Notes: a model not told the origin generated them from the sequence alone. A DNA stretch of 61,568 nt from an uncultured Enterococcus sp. (GCF_913775425.1 NZ_CAJYIS010000064.1:1-61568), one strand, 5' to 3'. Shown: positions 26,072 to 36,157, counted from the first letter of the stretch. Numbers and translations are program-made.

Positions 26072-27121
26072 TTATTTGTCTACCTTTTTTTGTAGCTTCT
26101 CATTAATCGAGAAAGTACCTTCTTGTTTTTTCTTTTCGTCAAATTGCGTGACTAATTCTTCGACCATTTTGGTTTCTAGCATGGTATGGATTTGACGAAT
26201 CGTTTGTGCCACTGCTTCTGGACCGGTTGCTCCATGTGTTTTGATCACAGGAGCTTTTAATCCAAATAAAACTGCGCCTCCATATTTAGCGTAGTCCATT
26301 TTACCTTTTAATCCACGTAGACTATCTTTTAACAACAATGCGCCGAGTTTACCTTTAATTCCTGCGTCTAAAATCGATTCCTTTAAAACAGCCATCAGAT
26401 TCAAAGCTGTTCCTTCGATCGTTTTCAAGACTGCATTCCCAGTAAAACCATCCGTCACGACAACATCTGCTACACCATTTAATAACTCGCGCGCTTCGAC
26501 ATTTCCAATAAAATTGATTCCTGGTTCTGCTTGTAGTAATTCATATGTTTTTTTCGTTAGCTCACTACCCTTAGTTTCTTCCGTTCCATTATTTAACAGA
26601 CCCACACGAGGTGTAGTGATCCCACGAACATGTGACGCATAAAAAGAGCCTAAAATCGCATATTGAACTAAATGCTCAGGCTTGTTTTCGGCATTAGCAC
26701 CTAAATCTAACATATCAAATCCGGCATCGCTTGTCATCACAGGTAAAGTCGACATTAACCCAGGTCGGTCGACCCCTTTGATGCGTCCGATAATAAATAG
26801 CCCTGCTGCAAGTAATGCACCGGTATTGCCTGCACTAAAGATCGCGTCTGCACGCCCTTCTTTAACTGCCTGTGCCGCTAAGACCATTGATGCTTGTTTT
26901 TTCTTGCGAATCGCTTTTACCGGTTCGTCTTCACTATAAATTTTTTCATCAGTATGAATGATCGTAACATTTGTTTCATCTGTTACATATTTACGGATCT
27001 CCGCTTCTTTTCCATAAAGTTGGAATTCAATCATCGGAAAATCTTTTTTTGCTAGCATTACGCCTTCAACGATTGCTTGTGGCGCATGATCGCCACCCAT
27101 CGCATCGACAGCAATTCTCAT
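26072..27121 (-). CDS. plsX: Phosphate acyltransferase PlsX
   Basis: 349 aa enzyme converting acyl-ACP and phosphate to acyl-phosphate, the first committed step of phosphatidic acid synthesis with Pls[21 protein letters not shown] is diagnostic, and [20 protein letters not shown] and [17 protein letters not shown] are conserved. The start at 27121 agrees with the family N-terminus; an extension to 27151 adds ten unlike residues. GGAG lies ten bases upstream. An extended -10 (TGCTATACT, hexamer at 27154-27159) lies upstream, which suggests its own promoter after recG. Confidence 0.96.
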   Translation of the reverse strand: MRIAVDAMGGDHAPQAIVEGVMLAKKDFPMIEFQLYGKEAEIRKYVTDETNVTIIHTDEKIYSEDEPVKAIRKKKQASMVLAAQAVKEGRADAIFSAGNTGALLAAGLFIIGRIKGVDRPGLMSTLPVMTSDAGFDMLDLGANAENKPEHLVQYAILGSFYASHVRGITTPRVGLLNNGTEETKGSELTKKTYELLQAEPGINFIGNVEARELLNGVADVVVTDGFTGNAVLKTIEGTALNLMAVLKESILDAGIKGKLGALLLKDSLRGLKGKMDYAKYGGAVLFGLKAPVIKTHGATGPEAVAQTIRQIHTMLETKMVEELVTQFDEKKKQEGTFSINEKLQKKVDK

Positions 27122-27169
27122 GTCTGATGCACTCCTTTCTTTTGAACTCATCTAGTATAGCATAATTTA

Positions 27170-29197
27170 TTAATCAAATGAGCCATTTTGCTGCTGATTT
27201 TGTTGCAAATACGCTTGAAGAGCCGCGTATTCAGGCAAGACTTGCCAATTGGTTTGTTTGAAAATCGCACTGGCTTCTTGTTGGGCAACTTCTAATATAT
27301 GCGCATGTTCGACTAAGTCAGCGATCATAAATTCAGGCAAGCCAGATTGCCGATTTCCAAATACCTCTCCTGGTCCACGTAATGCAAGATCACGTTCACT
27401 CACGATAAATCCATTAGTCGTTTCTGTCATGATCTTCATTCGTTCTTTTCCGACATCATTTTTTGGTTGGGCAACTAAGATACAATAAGAAGCTGTTTGG
27501 CCCCGTCCAACTCGACCACGCAATTGGTGCAACTGTGCTAAACCAAAACGATCAGCATCCATAATGACCATCACTGAAGCATTCGGGACGTTGACACCGA
27601 CTTCAATCACTGTTGTTGAAACTAAAATTTGCGTTTGGTTGTCTTTAAATTCTTCCATGATTTGATCTTTTTCACTAGGACGCATTTTCCCATGCAAAAG
27701 ACCTACAGTAAACTCAGGAAACGTTTGACATAGATCTTCATAGATCGCCTGAGCATTTTTAACATCTAAAGTTTCTGATTCTTCAATCAACGGACAAATC
27801 ACATACATTTGATGTCCTTTTTGCAATTGTTGACGTGCAAAATCCAAAGCATCTATCAGCTGTTGTGGTTTGATCCATCTCGTTTCAATCGGGATCCTTC
27901 CTTTAGGCAACTCATCGATGATCGACACATCCATCTCACCGTAAGCTGTTATCGCTAATGTTCGCGGGATCGGTGTTGCCGTCATAAATAAGACATCTGG
28001 TTTTAAGCCTTTTTCACGTAAAATCTTGCGCTGGTTGACGCCAAAACGATGTTGTTCATCGGTGATCACTAGGCCAAGATGCGAAAAGACGACATCTTCT
28101 TGAATCAACGCATGTGTCCCGATCACGATATCGATCGTACCTTTTGCTAAACCAGCTAAAATCTCTCGTCGTTCTTTTGTTTTAGTCGAGCCTGTTAGTA
28201 AAGCTACGGTAAGTTTGGTGTGCGCAAACAATCCGCTTAAACTTTCCATATGTTGTTGTGCCAGTATCTCCGTTGGGACCATTAAAGCACCTTGAAATCC
28301 TGCTGTTTTGGCTGCAAATAATGCAATGGCCGCAACGATCGTTTTACCACTTCCTACATCGCCTTGCAATAAGCGTTGCATATGCTTAGGACTCTTTAAG
28401 TCTGCACAGATCTCATTGGTTACTTTTTTTTGTGCTTGTGTAAGTTCAAATGGTAACGTATTGATAAATCCTTTAAGTGCTTGAGGATCGTAATCGATCG
28501 CTAACCCGACCGTAGCATCACGCGCTTTTTGTTTTAACCCTTGGATCGTCATTTGGAATAAGAAAAATTCTTCAAAAATCACTCGCCGTTTTGCTTGTTC
28601 GTACTCTTGACGTGATTGTGGGATGTGCATGGCGCGTACCGCTTGGTTACGTGCCATCAGACGATATTTGTCAATCAAACTTTGTGGCAGATTTTCTTCG
28701 ATCTGTTCTTGATAAGTGCTCAGTGCTTTTAAGATCAAGTCTTGTAGCGTTTTTTGACGAATCGTTTTATTTACGTGATACACGGGTGCAAAATCGGATT
28801 GCTGCCCACTACCTAAAATCTTCATTCCCGCTAAAGATGCCCGAGCAGCATCCCATTTACCGTATACTACCAATTCTTCAAATGGTACGACCTTGTCTTT
28901 TAAATAGGCTTGATTAAAAAAAGAAACTTGAAACACATCATCATTTTGTTTCATTTTAAATTGTAGTCGATTTTTTTTATACCCAAAGCGACTGACAACT
29001 GGCGGCGTCACTACAATTCCTTTTAGTGTTACTTTTTCTTGATCTAAAATTTCTGAGAGTTGTCTTTCTTGTACATCTTCATAGCGAAAAGGATAGTAAG
29101 TAATCAACTCTTCGATTGTAAAAATCCCTAAACTTGCTAATGTTTCGGCGCGTTTTGCGCCTACACCTGAAAGTGTCGTGACCGACTGAGTAAACAT
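27170..29197 (-). CDS. recG: ATP-dependent DNA helicase RecG
   Basis: 675 aa helicase that remodels stalled replication forks and Holliday junctions. The N-terminal wedge/OB domain (about 1-230) includes GVGAKRAETLASLGI, an HhH-like motif. Helicase lobes: GDVGSGKTIVAA (near 282-293), DEQHRFGV (DEQH box, near 391), FMTATPIPRTLAIT, then VSTTVIEVGVNVPNASVM and the QLRGRVGRG motif VI. The TRG region with RDLALRGPGEVFGNRQSGLPEF closes it. The second of two tandem ATG codons (29197) has better spacing from GAGGAGG than the first (29200). Confidence 0.97.
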   Translation of the reverse strand: MFTQSVTTLSGVGAKRAETLASLGIFTIEELITYYPFRYEDVQERQLSEILDQEKVTLKGIVVTPPVVSRFGYKKNRLQFKMKQNDDVFQVSFFNQAYLKDKVVPFEELVVYGKWDAARASLAGMKILGSGQQSDFAPVYHVNKTIRQKTLQDLILKALSTYQEQIEENLPQSLIDKYRLMARNQAVRAMHIPQSRQEYEQAKRRVIFEEFFLFQMTIQGLKQKARDATVGLAIDYDPQALKGFINTLPFELTQAQKKVTNEICADLKSPKHMQRLLQGDVGSGKTIVAAIALFAAKTAGFQGALMVPTEILAQQHMESLSGLFAHTKLTVALLTGSTKTKERREILAGLAKGTIDIVIGTHALIQEDVVFSHLGLVITDEQHRFGVNQRKILREKGLKPDVLFMTATPIPRTLAITAYGEMDVSIIDELPKGRIPIETRWIKPQQLIDALDFARQQLQKGHQMYVICPLIEESETLDVKNAQAIYEDLCQTFPEFTVGLLHGKMRPSEKDQIMEEFKDNQTQILVSTTVIEVGVNVPNASVMVIMDADRFGLAQLHQLRGRVGRGQTASYCILVAQPKNDVGKERMKIMTETTNGFIVSERDLALRGPGEVFGNRQSGLPEFMIADLVEHAHILEVAQQEASAIFKQTNWQVLPEYAALQAYLQQNQQQNGSFD

Positions 29198-29212
29198 CAT
29201 ATCCTCCTCATG

Positions 29213-29254
29213 AAAAAAAGCTTAGACGAGCCTTTGACTAGTCCAAGCTTTTTT
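29213..29254 (-). terminator. fakA terminator
   Basis: A stem of about 15 bp with one mismatch (29213-29227 with 29241-29255), a 13-nt loop and T7 on the minus strand. It lies directly after the fakA stop and just before the recG ribosome site. Confidence 0.8.
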
Positions 29255-30922
29255 TTATTCTGCTGCAAACAAATACGGGTAAACCGGTTGTTGCCCTTCA
29301 TGAATCTCAACTTCTACATCTGCAAACTTCGCTTGCATCGCTTCAGCCATTTTTTCTGCTTCTTTCATCGATCCATCTTCACCGATGATCAACGTTAAAA
29401 TTTCAGTTTCATCTGTTGCCATACGCGTCATCGTTTCGATGCATGTTGTATACATATCTGGATTTGAAACCACGATTTTACCATCGATCATTCCCAATAC
29501 GTCTCCGTCTTGAATCGTGATGCCATCGATTTGTGTATCGCGAATCGCATGCGTCACAGAACCACTTACGATCTCTTTAGCTGCTTGAGTCATTACTGTT
29601 TGATTTTCTTCTAAAGTACTTGCTTCATTGAACGCTAGCATCGCAGCCATCCCTTGAGGAATCGTTTGTGTCGGTACAACGACAACAGGCAATTCTGCAA
29701 CTTCTGCTGCTTGATCTGCAGCCATAAAGATATTTTTATTGTTTGGCAATAAAATCACTTTATCTGCATTGACTTCATCGATAGCTTTTAAGATATCTTC
29801 CGTACTAGGGTTCATCGTTTGACCACCACTGATGACATAGCGTACACCTAAACTAGTGAACAATTCTTTGACACCGTCTCCTGCTGCAATCGCGATCACT
29901 GCGTAAGGCGTACGTGGTGCTTTTGCTTTTGGTGCTTCTTCTTGTTCTAAAATCGTTTCGTGTTGGACACGCATATTGTCGACTTTGATTTTAATCAATG
30001 AACCAAATTTTTGACCGTAGTTCATGACTTCACCAGGGTGTTCTGTATGAACGTGAACTTTGATGATTTCATCATCATTGACCACAAGTAATGAGTCCCC
30101 TAATTCATTTAAATAACCACGGAACGTGTCATAGTCAAATTTATCTGTCACTGTAGGACCTTCACCGATTTTCACCATGATTTCCGTACAATAACCAAAT
30201 GTAATGTCTTCAGTCGCCATATGACCTTGCACACTGCGATGGTGTTCGGCATTGACCATTTCATCCATTACTGCTGGTGATTTTTCAACAGCTTCTGCTT
30301 TAAATTCGCCCGTTAATGCGCCTAAAAAGCCTTCGTAAATAAATAAAAGTCCTTGACCACCACTATCGACAACACCGACTTCTTTTAAAACAGGAAGTAA
30401 ATCTGGTGTTTTTTCTAATGCCTTTGTGGCACCAGTTACTACAGCTTGCATGACCGCTACACAGTCATCGGTTTCTTTGGCTTTTTTCTCACCAAATTCT
30501 GCAGCAACACGCGCTACTGTCAAAATTGTCCCCTCAACTGGTTTCATCACCGCTTTGTACGCTGTCTCGACCCCACGAGTAAATGCTTTAGCCAATTCAG
30601 GTGCAGTCAACGTACTTACCATCGGGATCTCTTTTGCAAATCCACGGAATAATTGAGATAAAATCACCCCAGAGTTCCCTCTAGCGCCCATCAATAATCC
30701 TTTAGATAATCGTTTTGCTAGTTCTCCAACTTCTTCTGAAACAGAATCACTAACGGCCTTTGCCCCACTCGTCATCGATAAATTCATATTGGTTCCTGTA
30801 TCTCCATCTGGTACAGGGAACACGTTTAATGAATTGACATATTCTGCATTCGCATGTAGACGATTGGCGCCGGCTTGTACCATTTCTTGGAACTGACCTG
30901 CGCTAATATTCGTTACTTTCAC
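29255..30922 (-). CDS. fakA: Fatty acid kinase catalytic subunit FakA (DAK2 domain, YloV)
   Basis: 555 aa. The N-terminal DhaL (DAK2) kinase domain (about 1-200) has NVFPVPDGDTGTNMNLSM with the metal-binding aspartates, GLLMGARGNSGVILSQLFRG and VVDSGGQGLLFIYEG. A middle domain and a C-terminal domain (about 340-555) follow. FakA phosphorylates exogenous fatty acids bound by FakB proteins, feeding PlsX/PlsY. No fakB is in this window. Start is GTG at 30922 with GGAGG ten bases upstream. It lies 36 bases after asp23, the conserved yloU-yloV pairing of Firmicutes. Confidence 0.94.
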   Translation of the reverse strand: MKVTNISAGQFQEMVQAGANRLHANAEYVNSLNVFPVPDGDTGTNMNLSMTSGAKAVSDSVSEEVGELAKRLSKGLLMGARGNSGVILSQLFRGFAKEIPMVSTLTAPELAKAFTRGVETAYKAVMKPVEGTILTVARVAAEFGEKKAKETDDCVAVMQAVVTGATKALEKTPDLLPVLKEVGVVDSGGQGLLFIYEGFLGALTGEFKAEAVEKSPAVMDEMVNAEHHRSVQGHMATEDITFGYCTEIMVKIGEGPTVTDKFDYDTFRGYLNELGDSLLVVNDDEIIKVHVHTEHPGEVMNYGQKFGSLIKIKVDNMRVQHETILEQEEAPKAKAPRTPYAVIAIAAGDGVKELFTSLGVRYVISGGQTMNPSTEDILKAIDEVNADKVILLPNNKNIFMAADQAAEVAELPVVVVPTQTIPQGMAAMLAFNEASTLEENQTVMTQAAKEIVSGSVTHAIRDTQIDGITIQDGDVLGMIDGKIVVSNPDMYTTCIETMTRMATDETEILTLIIGEDGSMKEAEKMAEAMQAKFADVEVEIHEGQQPVYPYLFAAE

Positions 30923-30958
30923 TGTAATAAATCCTCCTTAAGATCGACAACTACTCTA

Positions 30959-31321
30959 CTAGTCTGGTAACACGCGCACACCTTGAACAAAAACATTAAC
31001 TGAATTTGCGCGTACTCCTAACATGGTTTCCAAATTGTATTTCACTTTTTCTTGCACATTGCGTGACACTTCAGAAATTTTCGTGCCATAGCTGACGATC
31101 GTGTAGACGTCTACTGCAATTCCATTTTCTTGTTGGCGTACCACGACACCGCGTGAATAGTTTTCTTTACGTAAAATTTCATTGATATTATCTTTAATTT
31201 GATTTTTGCTTGCCATACCGACAATCCCAAAAACATCTGTTGCAGCTCCGCCGACAACCGTTGCGATGACTTCATTTGAGATTTCAATAATTCCTGATGC
31301 AGTTTTAATTTTAACAGCCAT
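30959..31321 (-). CDS. Asp23/Gls24 family envelope stress protein (YloU)
   Basis: 120 aa Asp23-fold protein. Landmarks are VIATVVGGAATDVFGIVGMAS (about 18-38), VDVYTIVSYG, and the NSVNVFVQGVRVL end. Related Asp23 proteins of Staphylococcus coat the membrane and respond to cell-wall stress. The yloU member next to fakA is widely conserved and its exact role is not clear. GGAGG lies seven bases before the ATG. A weak extended -10 (TGGTAAAAT, hexamer at 31366-31371) lies upstream. Confidence 0.9.
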   Translation of the reverse strand: MAVKIKTASGIIEISNEVIATVVGGAATDVFGIVGMASKNQIKDNINEILRKENYSRGVVVRQQENGIAVDVYTIVSYGTKISEVSRNVQEKVKYNLETMLGVRANSVNVFVQGVRVLPD

Positions 31322-31494
31322 TAGATAGCCTCCTTAACAGGTTTTTCGCCTATTTCTACTATAGTATTTTACCATAGTTGTACCCCAAATAAAAGAACGA
31401 TACCCAAGTTCAGGTTTAACCGTATTTGAAAAACAAACAACTGCTTAAATTTACAACGTTTTCAGGAAAAAGTCAATCTAGACTCAGTTTTTTC

Positions 31495-31523
31495 TTGCAA
31501 AGAAGTGTAAATTGTGGTAAATT
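31495..31523 (+). promoter_or_regulatory. rpmB promoter
   Basis: TTGCAA (31495-31500), a 17-base spacer and TAAATT (31518-31523). It is about 60 bases before the rpmB start and divergent from asp23. The remaining upstream AT-rich DNA shows no other feature. Confidence 0.65.
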
Positions 31524-31582
31524 CATTTAGTATGAGCCGAATTATAGCGCTCCACAACAAGGCAAAAGGAGGAAATAAACAC

Positions 31583-31771
31583 ATGGCTAAAGTTTGCTAC
31601 TTTACAGGACGTAAGACTAAAAGTGGAAACAACCGTTCTCACGCAATGAACGCGACAAAACGCACAGTAAAACCTAACTTACAAAAAGTTCGCGTGATGA
31701 TCGACGGAACACCTAAAAAAGTTTGGGTGTCAACTCGTGCTTTGAAATCTGGAAAAGTTGAGCGCGTTTAA
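31583..31771 (+). CDS. rpmB: 50S ribosomal protein L28
   Basis: 62 aa, [20 protein letters not shown] then [18 protein letters not shown] and the [16 protein letters not shown] end. A 23-codon upstream extension is open, but AAAGGAGG lies nine bases before the ATG at 31583 and family length supports this start. Only one Cys is present, so the zinc-binding form is not complete. Monocistronic and terminated by a hairpin. Confidence 0.97.
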   Translation: MAKVCYFTGRKTKSGNNRSHAMNATKRTVKPNLQKVRVMIDGTPKKVWVSTRALKSGKVERV

Positions 31772-31791
31772 TCTAATCCACATGAACTAAC

Positions 31792-31820
31792 AACCGTTCG
31801 CTTATGGACGGTTTTTTTCT
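31792..31820 (+). terminator. rpmB terminator
   Basis: An 8-bp stem (AACCGTTC at 31792-31799 with GGACGGTT at 31806-31813, one G-U pair), a 6-nt loop, then T7. Confidence 0.88.
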
Positions 31821-31898
31821 TTGCTCTAAATTCAGTGCTTTTTGAATTTCCTTCTTATGGTACACTACATTTAACGAATTTGTTATTGGAGGTTTTTT

Positions 31899-34487
31899 AT
31901 GACAACACGCGCGTATCTTCGTTACAATTGGCGCTATCTAGCAGCTAGTTTCTTTCTCCCTTTAGTGATCATGGCTTTGATTTATTTGAGTATTGGCATT
32001 TATCCTGGGAGTAGCCGAAGCATTTTAGCTAGCGATGCATTTGCCCAGTTTTCAAATTTTCATGCTAGTTTTCGCAATATGTTGCTTGGTAAGCAAAGTC
32101 TTTTTTACACATGGAGCGGGTCACTCGGGTTGAATTACCTTTCGTTGATCTCTTATTATCTAGGCGGATTTTTCACACCACTTGTGATTTTCTTTCCAAA
32201 CCAATTGATGCCAGATGCTTTATACGTGATCACATTACTTAAAATCGGTAGTGCTGGCCTGTGCTTTTGGTTATTTGCGAATCACACCTTCCAGCTTAAC
32301 CGTTGGAACCAGCTCATTTTGTCCCTTTGCTATGCATTGATGTCGTTTGCTATCGCCCACTCTGAGATTATTATGTGGCTAGATACCTTTACTTTTTTAC
32401 CCTTAATCATTTGGGGGATCTATCGCTTAGTGTATCTACATAAACCTCGCCTTTTATTTTACAGCTATCTTTGTTTATTTATCAGTAATTTTTATATGGG
32501 ATTTATGGTTGCTCTATTTTCGGGACTGTACTATCTAGCTCTTTTATTCTCAGAATGGCCAAACAGCAAAAAAACCGTGATCCCTTATAGCATCACAGCC
32601 CTTTTAGCTAGTGGTGCTTCATTGATCATGGTTTTACCAGCGATTTTGGACCTGCGTACAAATGGAGAAGAATTTACAAAAATCACTTCATTAAAAACGG
32701 AAGCGACAGGTGTCTTTGATTTCTTTATCAAAAACATGGTCGGCGTCTATGATACAACTAAGTATGGATCGATCCCTTTTATTTATATCGGATTATTCCC
32801 TTTAACCTTAGCAGTCTTCTTCTTTTTGACGCGAGTGATTACTAAACGACAAAAAATCAGTTTTGGTGCGATTGCATTATTATTGATGATCAGTTTTTAT
32901 TTCCAACCATTCAACTTATTTTGGCAAGGGATGCATGCTCCAAATATGTTCTTATTCCGCTTTGCTTATTTGTTTTCCTTTTTAGTGATCGTTTTGGCTG
33001 GTTTTGGTTGGGAACGTTTAACAAAACACGAATTACCCACTTACTTGTTTAGTATCTTACTACTTTTACTTGGTTTCACCTTAGCTTATGGAGCTGTCGA
33101 TAAAACGACGCATGCGTATCTTACCATCACTTCATTTGCATTGACGATTATTTTCTTGTTGATTTATTTCGTTTGTATGAGCGGCAACTCGCTCAAACTG
33201 TTATCACGAAAACAGCTCTCCCTTTTATTATTGCTAACGATCGGTGTGGAAATGAGTTTAAATGCGAATGCCATGGTACATGGTATCTTAGAAGATTGGA
33301 ACTATGCCTCACGTAGTTTATATACCGATCCACAACCTTCGCTACAAGCGTTGGTAAACCAAACAAAAAAAGAAAATCAAACATTCTACCGTTTAGAAAA
33401 TCTTGATCCAGTTTCATCTAACGATAGCTTTGCCTATAATTACGCGGGGATCAATATGTTTTCGTCGATTCGCAATCGACACTCATCGACCTATCTAAAT
33501 GATCTAGGATTTCGTTCACGCGGAACGAATTTAAACATTCGTTACAACAACAACACGTTACTTATGGATGCTTTTACAAGTATCAAATACAATATCGCAT
33601 CTACTGGTTTTGATAAATTCGGATTTGAAAAAGTAGCGCAAAAAGGTGCGTATTCACTTTATGAAAATACCAATGCACTCCCTTTAGGCTTTACGATCCC
33701 TACAACTAGAACCGAGCCAAAGATCATTGCCAATGACAACTTGCAAAACCAAACGAACCTGATGAATTACCTATCGGGACTTGAACAAACCTATTTTGCA
33801 TTTGAACCGATCCAAATGATCGATTCAAAAAATACGGAGATCACCACAGTCGGACAACAAGTTACCTATAAAGAGATCACGCCGAATACTGCGAAGGAAT
33901 TGACATATGAAGTGACGATCCCTGCACATACACAGGCATATCTAAGCCTATTTCCAACTGACTTCAATCAATTGCAAAGCTCTTCTGCTTCGATTACAGT
34001 CAATGGTCAACAACGAAAAACACAGATCAATATCAATGGTCAATATTATGATTTAGGCTATTACGATCAAACACAAACGGTAACGTTCACACTGAGTCTT
34101 TACGGTACTGATCAAGTCAGTTTCCAAGAACCCAAAGTTGTTACACTAGATACTGACGCTTATCAAAATGCGGTAACGGCTATTAAACGTGATGGTGTCG
34201 ACTTTAAAACTGGAAATAGAAGTGCAACTGCAAGCTTCACGACAAAAGAAGCAACGACCTTGGTCACAACGATTCCTTATGATAAAGGTTGGAGTGCGAC
34301 TTTAGATGGAAAAAAAGTTCCCATCACTGAATTTGAAGATGGTCTGATCAGCTTAACTATTCCTAAAGGAAAACATACCTTAGTGTTACGTTACGTACCA
34401 CCTGGCTTAAAAATCGGTATCGCAAGCTTTATCCTTTGTCTCATTCTATTTGGAATTTATCAACGTTTCTTCAAAAAAAACGGATAA
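31899..34487 (+). CDS. YfhO family membrane glycosyltransferase-like protein
   Basis: 862 aa with about 12 hydrophobic helices in the first 460 residues and two more near the C-terminus (GIASFILCLILFGIYQRFF). The extracellular part between them (about 470-830) is beta-rich. Landmarks are LASDAFAQFSNFHASFRNML (residues about 43-62), YYLGGFFTPLVIFFP and the C-terminal DKGWSATLDGKKVPI domain of YfhO proteins. YfhO members act with lipid-linked sugar donors in teichoic acid or surface glycan decoration (family inference). The acceptor here is unknown. It has GGAGG eight bases upstream and sits alone between two terminators. A TG-extended TACACT hexamer is upstream. Confidence 0.88.
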   Translation: MTTRAYLRYNWRYLAASFFLPLVIMALIYLSIGIYPGSSRSILASDAFAQFSNFHASFRNMLLGKQSLFYTWSGSLGLNYLSLISYYLGGFFTPLVIFFPNQLMPDALYVITLLKIGSAGLCFWLFANHTFQLNRWNQLILSLCYALMSFAIAHSEIIMWLDTFTFLPLIIWGIYRLVYLHKPRLLFYSYLCLFISNFYMGFMVALFSGLYYLALLFSEWPNSKKTVIPYSITALLASGASLIMVLPAILDLRTNGEEFTKITSLKTEATGVFDFFIKNMVGVYDTTKYGSIPFIYIGLFPLTLAVFFFLTRVITKRQKISFGAIALLLMISFYFQPFNLFWQGMHAPNMFLFRFAYLFSFLVIVLAGFGWERLTKHELPTYLFSILLLLLGFTLAYGAVDKTTHAYLTITSFALTIIFLLIYFVCMSGNSLKLLSRKQLSLLLLLTIGVEMSLNANAMVHGILEDWNYASRSLYTDPQPSLQALVNQTKKENQTFYRLENLDPVSSNDSFAYNYAGINMFSSIRNRHSSTYLNDLGFRSRGTNLNIRYNNNTLLMDAFTSIKYNIASTGFDKFGFEKVAQKGAYSLYENTNALPLGFTIPTTRTEPKIIANDNLQNQTNLMNYLSGLEQTYFAFEPIQMIDSKNTEITTVGQQVTYKEITPNTAKELTYEVTIPAHTQAYLSLFPTDFNQLQSSSASITVNGQQRKTQININGQYYDLGYYDQTQTVTFTLSLYGTDQVSFQEPKVVTLDTDAYQNAVTAIKRDGVDFKTGNRSATASFTTKEATTLVTTIPYDKGWSATLDGKKVPITEFEDGLISLTIPKGKHTLVLRYVPPGLKIGIASFILCLILFGIYQRFFKKNG

Positions 34488-34496
34488 ATAACCAAT

Positions 34497-34530
34497 AACC
34501 TAGCGCTTTTTCAAGCGCTAGGTTTTTTTT
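34497..34530 (+). terminator. Terminator after the YfhO gene
   Basis: A perfect 11-bp stem (AACCTAGCGCT at 34497-34507 with 34514-34524), a 6-nt loop and a run of eight T in total. Confidence 0.92.
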
Positions 34531-34553
34531 CATGACTTTTTTCAAAAAAAGAG

Positions 34554-34582
34554 TTTACAAGCGTTGAGTACTCATGTTATAT
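34554..34582 (+). promoter_or_regulatory. glnA promoter
   Basis: TTTACA (34554-34559), a 17-base spacer and TTATAT (34577-34582). The -10 box is covered by a GlnR-type operator. Confidence 0.65.
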
Positions 34583-34592
34583 TTCTTTACAT
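34575..34592. promoter_or_regulatory. GlnR operator
   Basis: TGTTA, seven bases, TTACAT matches the known GlnR/TnrA consensus TGTNA-N7-TNACA exactly. It overlaps the glnA -10 box, so GlnR bound with glutamine-inhibited GlnA should block transcription when nitrogen is plentiful (established for Bacilli). Confidence 0.85.
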
Positions 34593-34649
34593 GAAAGATT
34601 GATTAAAATGAACCATTAGAAAATTACGGAAAAAGGATGGGAAGTTATT

Positions 34650-35990
34650 ATGCCAAAAGTAAATACGACAGCAGCAGAGATCAAAGAGATCGTGAAAAAA
34701 GAACATGTACGCTTTTTACGTTTAATGTTTACCGACATTATGGGAACAATCAAAAACGTAGAAGTTCCTGTTTCACAATTAGATAAAGTATTAGACAATA
34801 AAATGATGTTTGATGGTTCATCAATCGAAGGTTTCGTACGTATCGAAGAAAGTGATATGTACTTACGCCCTGACTTAGATACTTGGATGATCTTCCCATG
34901 GGAAAATGATCACGGTAAAGTAGCTCGTTTGATCTGTGATATCTACAATCCAGATGGTACACCATTTGCTGGAGATCCTCGTGGAAACTTAAAACGTGCG
35001 CTAGCAAAAATGGAAGAACTTGGCTTTACTTCATTCAACTTAGGACCTGAACCTGAATTTTTCCTTTTCCGTTTAGATGAAAATCGCAACATTACAACTG
35101 AATTAAATGACCAAGGTGGGTATTTTGACTTTGCACCAACTGACTTAGGTGAAAACTGCCGCCGCGATATCGTATTAGAGTTAGAAGACTTAGGCTTTGA
35201 AGTAGAAGCTTCTCACCATGAAGTAGCTCCTGGACAACACGAGATCGACTTTAAGTACGCAAATGCAATCGAAGCTTGTGACAATATCCAAACCTTTAAG
35301 TTAGTTGTCAAAACGATCGCTCGTAAACATGGATTGCATGCGACGTTCATGCCTAAACCATTATATGGAATCAACGGCTCAGGGATGCACTGTAATATGT
35401 CATTATTTAAAGGTGACGAGAATGCGTTCTTTGATCCAAAAGGCGAGATGCAACTAAGCGAAACAGCTTACCAATTCTTAGCTGGTTTGATGAAACATGC
35501 CAAAGCGTATACTGCAGTATGTAACCCAACAGTAAACTCTTACAAACGTTTAGTTCCTGGCTTTGAAGCTCCTGTTTACATCGCTTGGTCTGGTCGCAAT
35601 CGTTCACCACTAATCCGTGTTCCTGAATCTCGTGGATTATCGACTCGTTTAGAATTACGTTCAGTTGATCCAAGTGCAAATCCATATTTAGCTCTAGCTG
35701 CACTATTAACTGCTGGTTTAGATGGAATCGAAAATAAATTAGAAGCTCCAGCACCAGTCGATCGCAACATCTATGTTATGACTGAAGAAGAACGTGAAGC
35801 AGTAAACATCTTTGATTTACCAGGTACATTGCGTTCTGCATTAAAAGCTTTACGTAAAGATGATGTTATGGTCGATGCATTAGGAAGTCATATCTTCAAC
35901 AACTTCTATGAAGCAAAAACGATCGAATGGCAATCATTTAGACAAGCCGTTACCGAATGGGAACGCGAACAATATTTAGAATTATACTAA
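34650..35990 (+). CDS. glnA: Type I (alpha) glutamine synthetase
   Basis: 446 aa, the length of GSI-alpha enzymes making glutamine from glutamate, ammonia and ATP. Conserved blocks: FDGSSIEGF (54-62), EPEFFLF, the ATP region [23 protein letters not shown] and the feedback-linked Arg64 in [10 protein letters not shown] (Arg62 in B. subtilis). It lacks the adenylylated Tyr segment of the beta type, so control is by feedback and GlnR. AAAAAGGATGGG is the ribosome site. glnR, usually directly upstream in this order, is not present; a YfhO gene lies there instead. It ends before repeat copy B. Confidence 0.98.
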   Translation: MPKVNTTAAEIKEIVKKEHVRFLRLMFTDIMGTIKNVEVPVSQLDKVLDNKMMFDGSSIEGFVRIEESDMYLRPDLDTWMIFPWENDHGKVARLICDIYNPDGTPFAGDPRGNLKRALAKMEELGFTSFNLGPEPEFFLFRLDENRNITTELNDQGGYFDFAPTDLGENCRRDIVLELEDLGFEVEASHHEVAPGQHEIDFKYANAIEACDNIQTFKLVVKTIARKHGLHATFMPKPLYGINGSGMHCNMSLFKGDENAFFDPKGEMQLSETAYQFLAGLMKHAKAYTAVCNPTVNSYKRLVPGFEAPVYIAWSGRNRSPLIRVPESRGLSTRLELRSVDPSANPYLALAALLTAGLDGIENKLEAPAPVDRNIYVMTEEEREAVNIFDLPGTLRSALKALRKDDVMVDALGSHIFNNFYEAKTIEWQSFRQAVTEWEREQYLELY

Positions 35991-35993
35991 AAA

Positions 35994-36125
35994 GAGGCTG
36001 CTTTAAAAGTAGGCAGCTCCAATAAATAAGCCGACCCATTCCGATAATAGGTTCTCCTATTTCGGTAATGAGTCGGCTTATTTTTGACAGCGCTACTTTT
36101 GGAACACCGTTCATTCATTTTTTGG
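35994..36125 (+). repeat. Intergenic hairpin repeat, copy B
   Basis: Near-copy of the element at 685-816. It has the same head (GCTG, AAAGTAGGCAGCT), a 28-bp imperfect stem (36024-36051 with 36056-36083, core AATAAGCCGAC) and the tail GCGCTACTTTTGGAACACCG then TTCATTCATTTTT. It lies between convergent glnA and truA, again next to a minus-strand gene end. Confidence 0.7.
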
Positions 36126-36126
36126 A

Positions 36127-36157
36127 GACTGTGACAGATTTCTGTCACAGTCCTTTT
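36127..36157 (+). terminator. Terminator distal to glnA
   Basis: A perfect 11-bp stem (GACTGTGACAG at 36127-36137 with 36142-36152), a 4-nt loop and CTTTTT on the plus strand. It ends at the truA stop codon. Confidence 0.8.

Noticed and set aside
35407-35770. Minus-strand frames inside glnA
   Set aside because: They overlap the highly conserved glnA frame completely and have no initiation signals.
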